Below the pieces are notes generated by a model. It did not search any database, was not told the origin of the DNA, and saw only the letters and a program-made list of their open reading frames with translations. Of a DNA stretch of 6,733 nucleotides, positions 1-6,075 are shown piece by piece. Where the stretch lies: assembly GCA_021828525.1 (NCBI GenBank), contig JAJZGM010000070.1, positions 1-6,733 of the forward strand, written 5' to 3'. Position numbers and translations under genes: made by a program. How positions within the stretch are numbered: the first letter of the stretch is position 1; every line of letters starts with the position of its first letter. Source of the stretch: Nitrospirota bacterium (GTDB lineage: Bacteria; Nitrospirota; Leptospirillia; Leptospirillales; Leptospirillaceae).

Positions 1-269
1 AAGACGCCCGGGACCGCCCACAAAAACGATCGTCGGGCGACAGGGAGCCGTCCCCCGACCGCTCCTCCAAAGGATCCTTCTCTCCCGGAAACGCTTTCCG
101 GAGGGGGTCCCCGAATCGCAGGGAAGAACCCCGTTCAATCAAAGGCCCGGAGGAATGGAAGAAAAAACGCTCCTCCGAAAATCCTTCCGGCTCTTCGAAA
201 ACCGGGAAAAAGCCCGGTCCCGAAGGCCCTGGAGGAAGACGCTTTCCGTCACGCCCCAAAAATCCCTGA
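1..269 (+). CDS. C-terminal tail of an upstream protein (partial, basic low-complexity)
   Basis: The frame beginning at position 3 is open for 88 codons to a TGA at 267-269. It encodes a tail dominated by Arg, Lys, Ser, Pro and Gly with scattered acidic residues and almost no hydrophobic residues. The other two forward frames are also open here, so openness alone does not decide the frame. I prefer this one because its third codon positions are the most GC-rich, its composition looks like a genuine disordered tail, and its stop lies 12 nt before a gene with its own strong ribosome binding site. Tails like this are typical of DEAD-box RNA helicases of the RhlE group and of some other RNA-binding proteins, but the catalytic part lies outside the window and the function is not established. 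The next-best reading is the frame beginning at position 1, which ends at a TGA at 283-285 and would overlap the following start codon. Confidence 0.45.
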   Translation, partial: DARDRPQKRSSGDREPSPDRSSKGSFSPGNAFRRGSPNRREEPRSIKGPEEWKKKRSSENPSGSSKTGKKPGPEGPGGRRFPSRPKNP

Positions 270-281
270 CAGGAGGATCTG

Positions 282-770
282 GTGAATCCGTCTTCCGGAG
301 ACGATTCGGCGAAAAATGGTTTGATCCAATGTCTGAGATCTCCCCGAGAACGGCTGGGTCATTATGTCATTCTCCCCCGCCTGATCGACAAGGTCCGGCT
401 CAGGGCCTCAGGGCTCCTTCCACCGGAGTATCATGCCAATCTCCTCAGATTGCCGGACCCCTCAAGCAGTTTTTTCCCCCTCGACGGTCGATTCCTGGAA
501 TTTACGGGCCTTGATCCGGGGGCTCTTGAACAGGCGATACTCGAGGCTCACGACGACCAGACCGTCCTTCAATGGGTCGCAAGCCACGGCCGGCCTCACT
601 CATCCGAAGAGATCCGAGCCTGGGAGCGGAGCTTCGAGTCTTTGCCGCCGGATGACCGGAGAACGGCCCATCGGAAAAAAACCTATCCGGAACTGGCCCA
701 TCGTCCAGACATCGGAACCTTGCCGCCCTTCGACCTGATCGATCTCGACGAAGGCCGCCATGGATCCTGA
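282..770 (+). CDS. DUF5069 domain-containing protein
   Basis: This is a 162-residue soluble protein whose sequence style I recognise as the DUF5069 family, whose function is unknown. Visible hallmarks are the N-terminal SPRERLGHYVILPRLIDKVR segment (residues 20-39), an EYHANLL segment near 49-55, and the D-x-R-F-L-x-F-x-G-L-D block near 68-78. A D-x-x-V-L-x-W-V block follows near 92-99, then an S-x-E-E-I-x-x-W segment near 107-114. The length is about normal for the family. There is no signal peptide or membrane segment, so it should be cytoplasmic. The GTG start at 282 is chosen because a perfect AGGAGG lies at 271-276 with a 5-nt spacer; the same frame has a stop just upstream at 267-269, so the start cannot lie much earlier. 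It may be co-transcribed with the gene ending at 269. The family name is recognised from sequence pattern, not from a search. Confidence 0.75.
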   Translation: MNPSSGDDSAKNGLIQCLRSPRERLGHYVILPRLIDKVRLRASGLLPPEYHANLLRLPDPSSSFFPLDGRFLEFTGLDPGALEQAILEAHDDQTVLQWVASHGRPHSSEEIRAWERSFESLPPDDRRTAHRKKTYPELAHRPDIGTLPPFDLIDLDEGRHGS

Positions 771-785
771 AGGAGCCGGAAAGGC

Positions 786-813
786 TTCAATTTCACACCC
801 GGTTTGCTAGAAT
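786..813 (+). promoter_or_regulatory. Candidate sigma-70-type promoter for aspS (extended -10)
   Basis: A TGCTAGAAT element (extended -10; hexamer TAGAAT at 808-813) sits 62 nt before the aspS start codon. The -35 is weak: TTCAAT at 786-791, spacing 16. The same GCTAGAAT core occurs upstream of the oxidoreductase gene at 6068-6075 with nearly identical distance to its start codon, which supports a real promoter motif. Transcription would begin near 820 and leave a leader of about 55 nt. Confidence 0.45.
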
Positions 814-875
814 GCTCCTGTTTCGGAACATGACCTGAGACACCTTTTCCTGAATTCCTTTCGAGAGGACAGTCG

Positions 876-2630
876 ATGTATCGCTCCCACTTTGTTGCCG
901 ACCTTTACACCTTCGCTCCCGGGACAGTCGTCACCGTTGCCGGGTGGGTCCACACCGTCCGGGACCACGGGGGACTCCTCTTCATCGATTTGCGGGACCG
1001 CTCCGGACGCATGCAGTGCGTCATCGATGCCCAGCAGAATCCGGTCATGGAGGCCATGGCCAAGACCCTGAGAGATGAATGGGTGATCTCCATCCACGGG
1101 ACCCTGACCTCCCGGCCCGAAGGGACTGTCAACAGCGAGATGGCCGGTGGTCACCTGGAGATCAGGGTCTCGTCCCTGCGGATCCTCAATTCCTCGCTGA
1201 CTCCGCCCTTTCCTGTCGGCGCCACCGAGGAAGTGTCGGAGACCCTCCGGCTGACCCACCGGTATCTCGACATCCGTTCCTCCCATCTGATGGAGGCCCT
1301 CCGGTTCCGCTCCGAACTGACATCACTCATTCGAAATTATATGAAGGACCACCATTTCTGGGAGGTCGAGACCCCCCTGCTCACCCGGTCGACCCCCGAA
1401 GGGGCCCGGGACTTTCTCGTCCCGTCACGACTGGAGCGGGGGTCCTTCTACGCCCTCCCCCAGTCCCCGCAGCTCTTCAAACAGCTTCTGATGGTGGGAG
1501 GAATCGAGCGGTACTTTCAGGTGGCCCGATGCTTCCGGGACGAGGATCTGAGAGCCGACCGCCAGCCCGAATTCACCCAGATCGACATCGAGGCCTCCTT
1601 CCTCACCCGCGACCAGTTTCTGGGTATCATCGAAGGGCTGTTCTGCGAAATATTCAAGACCTTCAAAGACACGACCCTCTCAAGGCCCTTCATGCGGCTC
1701 ACGCACGCAGAGGCCATGGAGAAATACGGCAGTGACAAGCCGGACCTCCGGTTCGGACTTCCGATTGTCGACATTTCAACAATCGCCCAGAACACCTCCT
1801 TCGCCGTCTTTACCCAGACACTGGGCAACGGCGGGACTGTCCGGGGAATTCGCTTTCCAGGGGGAGCCGCCAGAAGCCGGAAGGAAATCGAGGACCTGAC
1901 AGCCTGGACACAGGCCCAGGGCGCCAGGGGACTGGCCTGGATCAAGGTCGAACCTCAAGGACTGTCGAGCCCGATCCTCAAGTTCATTCCCGAACCGCTC
2001 CAGAGGGAGATTGCCCAGACCATGGCAGCCGAGCCGGGGGACCTTCTCCTGTTCATCGCCGACACCCTGCCCCAGACCCTCAAAATCCTGGGACTTCTGA
2101 GAAATCACATCGCCCGGATGGCGGGACTCATCGATTCCTCAAAAATCGCCCTCCTCTGGGTTGTCGACTTTCCCCTTCTCGAATGGAATCCCGACGATAA
2201 ACGATTCGAGGCGGTCCACCATCCCTTTACCGCCCCGCACCCGGATGACATGGCCATCCTGGCCGACACCCCCGAGCTGACCCGGTCGCTCGCCTACGAT
2301 CTTGTCTACAACGGAACGGAGGTGGGGGGAGGAAGCATCAGGAACCATGAAATCGAACTGCAGAGGAGGGTCTTCGACCTGATCGGAATGACTGAAGATG
2401 AGGCCACCCGACGGTTCGGATTTCTTCTGGAGGCTCTCTCGTACGGAGCTCCTCCCCACGGCGGGATGGCCATCGGACTCGATCGGCTGGCCATGCTTCT
2501 TCTGGGACGCGAATCGATCCGCGACGTCATGGCCTTCCCCAAAACACAGAAGGGGAGCTGCCTTCTGACTCAGGCCCCGGCCCCCGTCGAACCTGCCCAG
2601 CTCAAGGAGCTCGGAATCAGGCTGGCATAG
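876..2630 (+). CDS. aspS: Aspartate--tRNA ligase, bacterial type, probably non-discriminating (AspRS/AspRS-ND)
   Basis: This class II synthetase activates aspartate with ATP and charges tRNA-Asp. It has 584 residues, normal for the bacterial type. Domain order is an OB-fold anticodon-binding domain (about 1-105), the catalytic core from about 125, the bacterial insertion (GAD-like) domain at about 290-420, then the rest of the core. Visible motifs are motif 1 with E-V-E-T-P and TRSTPEGARDF (163-180), the Asp-binding and motif 2 block CFRDEDLRADRQPEFTQID (219-237), the late GGGSIRNHEIE segment (484-494) and motif 3 GLDRLAMLL (534-542). The anticodon domain reads RDHGG with His31, and has PEG with Gly83. 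In characterised bacterial enzymes these positions separate enzymes that also charge tRNA-Asn from the strict ones, so a non-discriminating enzyme is inferred. The ATG has a GAGAGGA ribosome binding site 6 nt upstream. The gene meets the nifA-like gene tail to tail. Confidence 0.96.
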   Translation: MYRSHFVADLYTFAPGTVVTVAGWVHTVRDHGGLLFIDLRDRSGRMQCVIDAQQNPVMEAMAKTLRDEWVISIHGTLTSRPEGTVNSEMAGGHLEIRVSSLRILNSSLTPPFPVGATEEVSETLRLTHRYLDIRSSHLMEALRFRSELTSLIRNYMKDHHFWEVETPLLTRSTPEGARDFLVPSRLERGSFYALPQSPQLFKQLLMVGGIERYFQVARCFRDEDLRADRQPEFTQIDIEASFLTRDQFLGIIEGLFCEIFKTFKDTTLSRPFMRLTHAEAMEKYGSDKPDLRFGLPIVDISTIAQNTSFAVFTQTLGNGGTVRGIRFPGGAARSRKEIEDLTAWTQAQGARGLAWIKVEPQGLSSPILKFIPEPLQREIAQTMAAEPGDLLLFIADTLPQTLKILGLLRNHIARMAGLIDSSKIALLWVVDFPLLEWNPDDKRFEAVHHPFTAPHPDDMAILADTPELTRSLAYDLVYNGTEVGGGSIRNHEIELQRRVFDLIGMTEDEATRRFGFLLEALSYGAPPHGGMAIGLDRLAMLLLGRESIRDVMAFPKTQKGSCLLTQAPAPVEPAQLKELGIRLA

Positions 2631-2634
2631 GACA

Positions 2635-4245
2635 CTAGGGAAGTTCGTCCTCTATCCCGTATTTCAGCATCCGGTACCGGAGCTGCCGGGGGGTGATTCC
2701 GAGAGCCCGGGCGGCCCGGGTCTTGACGAACCCGTACCGTTTGAGGACTGCCTCGATCTGCTCCTTTTCGAGACTCGAGACGGCACCGAGGAGTCCTTCC
2801 TTTGTGCCGTCGGGCTCCCTTCCGGCCCCCCCCTGGAGATCAATGGATCTGCCGGTTCCAAAACCTGCCGGACCTTCCAGATCCGGGGGTGGGGTTCTCG
2901 GGTAAAGGGTCATCGCCCTCCCAAGGTCTTCGCGGGTGATGGTCGATCCCTGGGCCATCACGACCAGTCGCTCCATCATGTTTTCAAGCTCTCGCACATT
3001 ACCCGGCCAATCGTAGTTCACCAGCATGTCCATCGCCCCGGGATCCACGCTCACCCTCCTGTCGTTGTCCTGGTTGAACCGCTCCAGAAAATGCTCGACA
3101 AGAAGCGGGACATCCTCCTTGCGCTGGCGGAGAGGGGGCAGAAAGAGGGGAACCACGTTCAGACGATAGTAAAGATCCTCCCGGAAAAGGTTCCGGCGGA
3201 TCATCTCCTCGAGGTTCCGGTTGGTCGCTGCGATGATGCGGACATCCACGGGGATGACCCGGTTTCCACCGATCCGCTCAACCGTCCGCTCCTGAAGCAC
3301 GCGCAGAAGCTTGACCTGGACCGCGGGGGTGATCTCTCCGATTTCGTCGAGGAAAATCGTCCCGGTATCCGCCGCCTCGAACTTTCCCGGTCTGGCAATG
3401 TGGGCTCCAGTGAAGGCCCCCTTTTCATGGCCAAACAACTGGCTCTCGAGGAGGGTCTCCGGAATGGCGGCACAATTGATCTGGACGAAAGGTTTTTTGG
3501 CCCGGGGACTCAAGAAGTGAATGGCCTTCGCGATAACCTCCTTGCCGGTTCCGCTCTCTCCCTGGATCAGGACCGTGGCACGGCTCGCCGCAACCTGATA
3601 GACCGATTCGGCGATCTGGTTCATCACCTTTGAGCGTCCGATCCAGCCATCGATGGCATAGCGGTCTTTCAGGGCATGCTCGAGCCGGTGGGTCTCGTCG
3701 ATCAGCCGCTGGTTCTCTTCCGAAAACTTCTGCCGGAGCAGGACAGCCTGGACGATTGTCGAGCCGATGATCGACAGGACCCGCTTGTCCTCCTCCAGAT
3801 CCCGCTCCCCTTCCGACATGTCGCAGTCCGCCGAAAGAACTCCGAGCTTCATTCCCTGAAAGATGAGCGGAACGGCAATGAAGGCCATTTTCTTTCGTCC
3901 CACTCCCTTTCTGGCCCCCGTCCTGTTCAGAAACCGGGGTTCTGCCCCGATATCCGGAACGATGATGGGCAGGCCCGTGGACAGGACGGTTCCCGTAATT
4001 CCCTCCCCGATCTTGAAGCGCCCCTTTTTCTTCTCCTCTTCGGACATCCCGTAGGCGAGTTCCGTCATAAGTTCGTTCGATTCTCCCTTCAGGAGAAGGA
4101 TCGCCCCGCGATGAAGGTTGAGCTGGGTGTCCATGATCCCCAGAATATGCTCGAGGGCGGAATCGAGATCCGGAGAGCTCGCAAGCTCCCGGCTGATTTC
4201 GAAAAAGGCTGTCAGCTCCCGTATGATCTTCTGTTCGTGGTTCAT
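2635..4245 (-). CDS. nifA: NifA-type sigma-54-dependent transcriptional activator (GAF - AAA+ - HTH)
   Basis: This 536-residue enhancer-binding protein activates sigma-54 RNA polymerase by ATP hydrolysis. A GAF sensor domain spans about 1-175 and includes the G-E-G-I-T-G and VPDIGAEPRFLNRT segments (80-109), which look strongly NifA-like. A short helical linker follows, then the AAA+ domain at about 200-430, with Walker A GESGTGKE (229-236), the sigma-54-contacting GAFTGA loop (276-281) and Walker B IFLDEIGE (297-304). A Gly/Pro-rich linker (445-490) leads to a Fis-type HTH at 497-531 (TRAARALGITPRQLRYR). The protein has only two cysteines (141 and 258), so it lacks the interdomain cysteine cluster of the oxygen-sensitive rhizobial NifA type. 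I chose the ATG at 4245 because the in-frame upstream start at 4317 would place the N-terminus inside a terminator hairpin and add 24 residues outside the GAF domain. A GCGAGG ribosome binding site lies only 3 nt from the ATG. The gene is downstream of glnA on the same strand. A related GAF-type activator with other targets is possible. Confidence 0.8.
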   Translation of the reverse strand: MNHEQKIIRELTAFFEISRELASSPDLDSALEHILGIMDTQLNLHRGAILLLKGESNELMTELAYGMSEEEKKKGRFKIGEGITGTVLSTGLPIIVPDIGAEPRFLNRTGARKGVGRKKMAFIAVPLIFQGMKLGVLSADCDMSEGERDLEEDKRVLSIIGSTIVQAVLLRQKFSEENQRLIDETHRLEHALKDRYAIDGWIGRSKVMNQIAESVYQVAASRATVLIQGESGTGKEVIAKAIHFLSPRAKKPFVQINCAAIPETLLESQLFGHEKGAFTGAHIARPGKFEAADTGTIFLDEIGEITPAVQVKLLRVLQERTVERIGGNRVIPVDVRIIAATNRNLEEMIRRNLFREDLYYRLNVVPLFLPPLRQRKEDVPLLVEHFLERFNQDNDRRVSVDPGAMDMLVNYDWPGNVRELENMMERLVVMAQGSTITREDLGRAMTLYPRTPPPDLEGPAGFGTGRSIDLQGGAGREPDGTKEGLLGAVSSLEKEQIEAVLKRYGFVKTRAARALGITPRQLRYRMLKYGIEDELP

Positions 4246-4256
4246 AGTCCTCGCCC

Positions 4257-4295
4257 AATAAAAAGGGCCTGAACAGACTCTCGTGTCCAGGCCCT
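4257..4295 (-). terminator. Intrinsic terminator between glnA and the nifA-like gene
   Basis: On the minus strand AGGGCCTG (4295-4288) pairs perfectly with CAGGCCCT (4271-4264). GACA/TGTT extends the stem to 12 bp (one G-T wobble) around an 8-nt loop. It is followed by TTTTTATT. It lies 62 nt after the glnA stop and ends 11 nt before the regulator's start codon, so it should end most glnA transcripts and let a minority read through into the regulator. Confidence 0.88.
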
Positions 4296-4357
4296 CCGTA
4301 ACAGTCAGGGCCGGCAATCAGAAACCGGCGGCCCCCTTGCCGAAAATCCCTATGTTC

Positions 4358-5767
4358 CTACACATCGAAATACAGGAAAAACTCGTGCGGGTGAGGCCGG
4401 AGACGAACCGCATCGACCTCTCTCTTTGTCTTGATGCTGATCCAGGTTTCAATGAGTTCAGAGGTGAAAACGCCACCCTTCAGAAGAAACTCATGGTCCT
4501 TTTCGAGAGCGGCCAGGGCTCCGTCGAGCGATCCGGGCATCTGCTTGATTTTCTTCTTCTCGCGGTCGGACAGTTCATAAAGATCCTTGTCGAGAGGAGC
4601 CGGAGGCTCGAGCTTTCGCTCGATTCCGTCGAGCCCGGCCATAAGAAGAGCCGAGAAGACAAGGTAGGGATTGCTGCTGGGATCAGGGGTCCGGAACTCG
4701 ATGCGTTTGGCCTTCTCGCTCTTGGAATACATCGGAATTCGGACGCAGGCCGAACGGTTCCGCTTGGAATACATGAGATTGATGGGAGCCTCGTATCCCG
4801 GAACAAGCCGGCGGTAGGAATTGGTTGTGGGGGCGATAAAGGCCAGAAGTGCCGGGGCGTGATGGATCAACCCCCCGATGTAGTGGCGGCAAAGTTCGGA
4901 AATGTCCCCGTAACCGCCCTTCTGGTAAAAGAGGTTCTTGCCGGCCTTCCAGAGGCTCTGGTGGACATGCATTCCAGAGCCGTTATCCTGGAAAAGGGGC
5001 TTGGGCATGAAGGTCGCCGTCTTGCCATACTTGAAGGCGGTGTTCTTGACCACATACTTGTATTTCATGACATTGTCGGCCATCTTGGTGAGGGTGTCGA
5101 AACGCATGGCAATTTCGCACTGGCCTGCGGTGGCGACCTCATGATGGTGCGCGTCGCAGCGGATGCCAACCTGCTCCATCGTCAGGACCATTTCGCTCCG
5201 GAGATCCTGGAGGGAGTCGGTCGGAGGAACGGGGAAATATCCCTCCTTGTGACGAACCTTGTACCCCAGGTTCGGATCCTCTTCCCGGCCTGTGTTCCAG
5301 GTTCCCTCAATCGAATCGACGGAGTGGTGGGAAAAATTGGAGCCGGATCCGTAACGGACGTCGTCGAATACGAAAAACTCGCATTCCGGCCCCCAGTAGG
5401 AGATGTCGGCCAGCTTTTTCAGATAATTTTCCGCCCTCTGGGCGATATGGCGAGGGTCCTTGGCATAGGATTCCCCGGTGATAGGATCCCTGACGTTGGC
5501 GATCAGGGACAGGGTCGGCACCTGGGTGAAAGGATCGAGAAAGGCCGACTTGGAATCGGGAAGGAGAAGCATGTCGGACTCGTTGATGGTCTGGAATCCC
5601 CGGATGCTGGAACCGTCAAATCCGATCCCCTCCTCGAAAAGCTCCTCCGTCAGCTGGTGGGCAGTCATCGAGTAGTGCTGCCATGTTCCGAGCAGGTCGG
5701 CAAATTTGATGTCGATGATCTGCACATTGTTTTTCTTTGCATAGTCCAGAACTTCTTTCGGGGTCAT
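4358..5767 (-). CDS. glnA: Glutamine synthetase type I (GlnA)
   Basis: It converts glutamate, ammonia and ATP to glutamine in the cytoplasm and is the main ammonium-assimilation enzyme; type I enzymes are dodecamers. The 469-residue length equals that of the classical enterobacterial enzyme. An N-terminal beta-grasp segment includes GIGFDGSSIRGF (47-58). The catalytic domain shows the metal and substrate residues of the family: Glu128 and Glu130 in PECEFF, Glu210 and Glu218, His269 in GSGMHVH, the arginines of RRLVPGYEAP (319-328) and RNRSACVRIP (336-345), and Glu357 in RIEFRTPDPSSNPYL (355-369). Tyr397, in DLYELS, matches the tyrosine adenylylated by GlnE in the GSI-beta group, so post-translational control is likely. 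The ATG is preceded by AGGAG at 5781-5777, 9 nt away. Its leader holds a strong terminator and a foldable element, so transcript-level control is also likely. The nifA-like gene follows on the same strand, separated by a terminator. Confidence 0.97.
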   Translation of the reverse strand: MTPKEVLDYAKKNNVQIIDIKFADLLGTWQHYSMTAHQLTEELFEEGIGFDGSSIRGFQTINESDMLLLPDSKSAFLDPFTQVPTLSLIANVRDPITGESYAKDPRHIAQRAENYLKKLADISYWGPECEFFVFDDVRYGSGSNFSHHSVDSIEGTWNTGREEDPNLGYKVRHKEGYFPVPPTDSLQDLRSEMVLTMEQVGIRCDAHHHEVATAGQCEIAMRFDTLTKMADNVMKYKYVVKNTAFKYGKTATFMPKPLFQDNGSGMHVHQSLWKAGKNLFYQKGGYGDISELCRHYIGGLIHHAPALLAFIAPTTNSYRRLVPGYEAPINLMYSKRNRSACVRIPMYSKSEKAKRIEFRTPDPSSNPYLVFSALLMAGLDGIERKLEPPAPLDKDLYELSDREKKKIKQMPGSLDGALAALEKDHEFLLKGGVFTSELIETWISIKTKREVDAVRLRPHPHEFFLYFDV

Positions 5768-5833
5768 TCTTCTGCTCTCCTAAGGATTGTGGATAAAGGC
5801 GGCCGGGAGACCCGCTGCCGCAGCCCGGAACAC

Positions 5834-5874
5834 AAAAAAAGGGCGTCTCCATGACCGGTCATGAAGACGCCCTT
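5834..5874 (-). terminator. Strong intrinsic terminator upstream of glnA (attenuator or sRNA terminator)
   Basis: On the minus strand AAGGGCGTCT (5874-5865) pairs perfectly with AGACGCCCTT (5848-5839). After one mismatched pair, the tip is the 14-nt perfect palindrome CATGACCGGTCATG (5863-5850). The right arm runs into seven T residues (complement of 5840-5834). The T-tract lies on the minus side only, so the terminator acts on leftward transcripts. It lies 66 nt upstream of the glnA start codon. No protein-coding gene is evident upstream of it on that strand, so it must end either a glnA leader or a small RNA. Confidence 0.85.
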
Positions 5875-5935
5875 GTCTTCGCATATATCTTCCCTGCCTT
5901 CGGGATGCCGGATACGTCTCCGCACTTCTCAAGGG
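5870..5935 (-). ncRNA. Candidate structured glnA leader RNA (three-way junction, riboswitch- or attenuator-like)
   Basis: Read leftward, CCCTTG (5935-5930) can pair with CAAGGG (5875-5870) as a closing helix. Inside it are two abutting hairpins. The first is TGCGGA (5924-5919) with TCCGGCA (5912-5906), which has one bulged G and the loop GACGTA. The second is TCCC (5905-5902) with GGGA (5894-5891), with loop GAAGGCA. Part of the first loop (CGTA, 5916-5913) could pair with TATG (5885-5882), a possible pseudoknot with one wobble. The 3' strand of the closing helix uses bases of the terminator's 5' arm, so the two structures exclude each other. I do not recognise a known class; it does not show the conserved core I remember for the cyanobacterial glnA (glutamine) riboswitch. 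Pairings of this size can arise by chance in GC-rich DNA. Confidence 0.35.
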
Positions 5936-5963
5936 TAAAAGACTACACGTTGGGCAGAAAAAA

Positions 5964-5979
5964 CGCAATATGGTGCCCG
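5964..5979 (-). promoter_or_regulatory. Candidate sigma-54 (-24/-12) promoter for the glnA leader
   Basis: The minus strand reads CGGGCACCATATTGCG. GG at 5978-5977 and GC at 5966-5965 are separated by exactly 10 nt, and TT precedes the GC as in the -12 consensus; the rest of the -24 box matches poorly. Transcription would start near 5953, just ahead of the foldable leader. A sigma-54 activator is encoded just downstream of glnA. I found no clear TGT-N10-ACA (NifA) or paired TGCACC/GGTGCA (NtrC) enhancer site in the rest of this intergenic region. A weak sigma-70 alternative (TTGCGT at 5967-5962, TAGTCT at 5945-5940) overlaps it. Confidence 0.35.
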
Positions 5980-6046
5980 AAAAATCCCCGAAAAGGCGTA
6001 TTCCCCCTCCCGGACGCTTATCCCCGGAGGGCCCGGGAGATTCGCG

Positions 6047-6075
6047 GTGCAAGATCCGGACAATTCGGCTAGAAT
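6047..6075 (+). promoter_or_regulatory. Candidate sigma-70-type promoter for the oxidoreductase gene
   Basis: The -10 hexamer is TAGAAT at 6070-6075, within GGCTAGAAT. A weak -35, GTGCAA at 6047-6052, lies 17 nt upstream. The distance from the -10 to the start codon is 61 nt, almost the same as at aspS, and the GCTAGAAT core is identical to the one there. Transcription would start near 6082. Confidence 0.45.

Noticed and set aside
155..514. Forward open frame of 119 codons starting at an ATG at 155
   Set aside because: It overlaps most of the DUF5069 gene in another frame, its GGAGG is only 1 nt from the ATG, and the protein looks like frame-shifted arginine- and proline-rich noise.
768..795. 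Hairpin after the DUF5069 stop (AGCC with GGCT, TGA with TCA, then ATTT)
   Set aside because: Short stem with a 3-nt bulge and only a minimal T-run; too weak to call a terminator, and it overlaps the putative aspS -35 region.
807..1286. Reverse open frame of 159 codons over the start of aspS
   Set aside because: Shadow of the aspS coding region in GC-rich DNA; no ribosome binding site or recognisable domain.
3091..4272. Forward open frames opposite the nifA-like gene (3091-3633 and 3676-4272)
   Set aside because: They are antisense shadows of conserved AAA+ and GAF coding sequence.
4246..4317. Longer N-terminus for the nifA-like protein from the ATG at 4317
   Set aside because: It would be translated through the terminator stem and T-tract, and adds 24 residues with no similarity to GAF-type regulators.
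4283..5854. Forward open frame of 523 codons opposite glnA
   Set aside because: glnA on the minus strand is unmistakable and complete. Long antisense open frames are common opposite highly expressed GC-rich genes, and this one starts inside the terminator hairpin and has no recognisable domain.
5870..5935. Identification of the glnA leader as the known glutamine (glnA) riboswitch
   Set aside because: The conserved core of that class, with a GGAAGUA-type segment after the second helix, is not seen here; only the general three-way-junction plan is similar.
5851..6072. Forward open frame of 73 codons in the glnA upstream region
   Set aside because: It starts within the terminator palindrome, has no ribosome binding site and crosses the candidate leftward leader; the protein is unremarkable.
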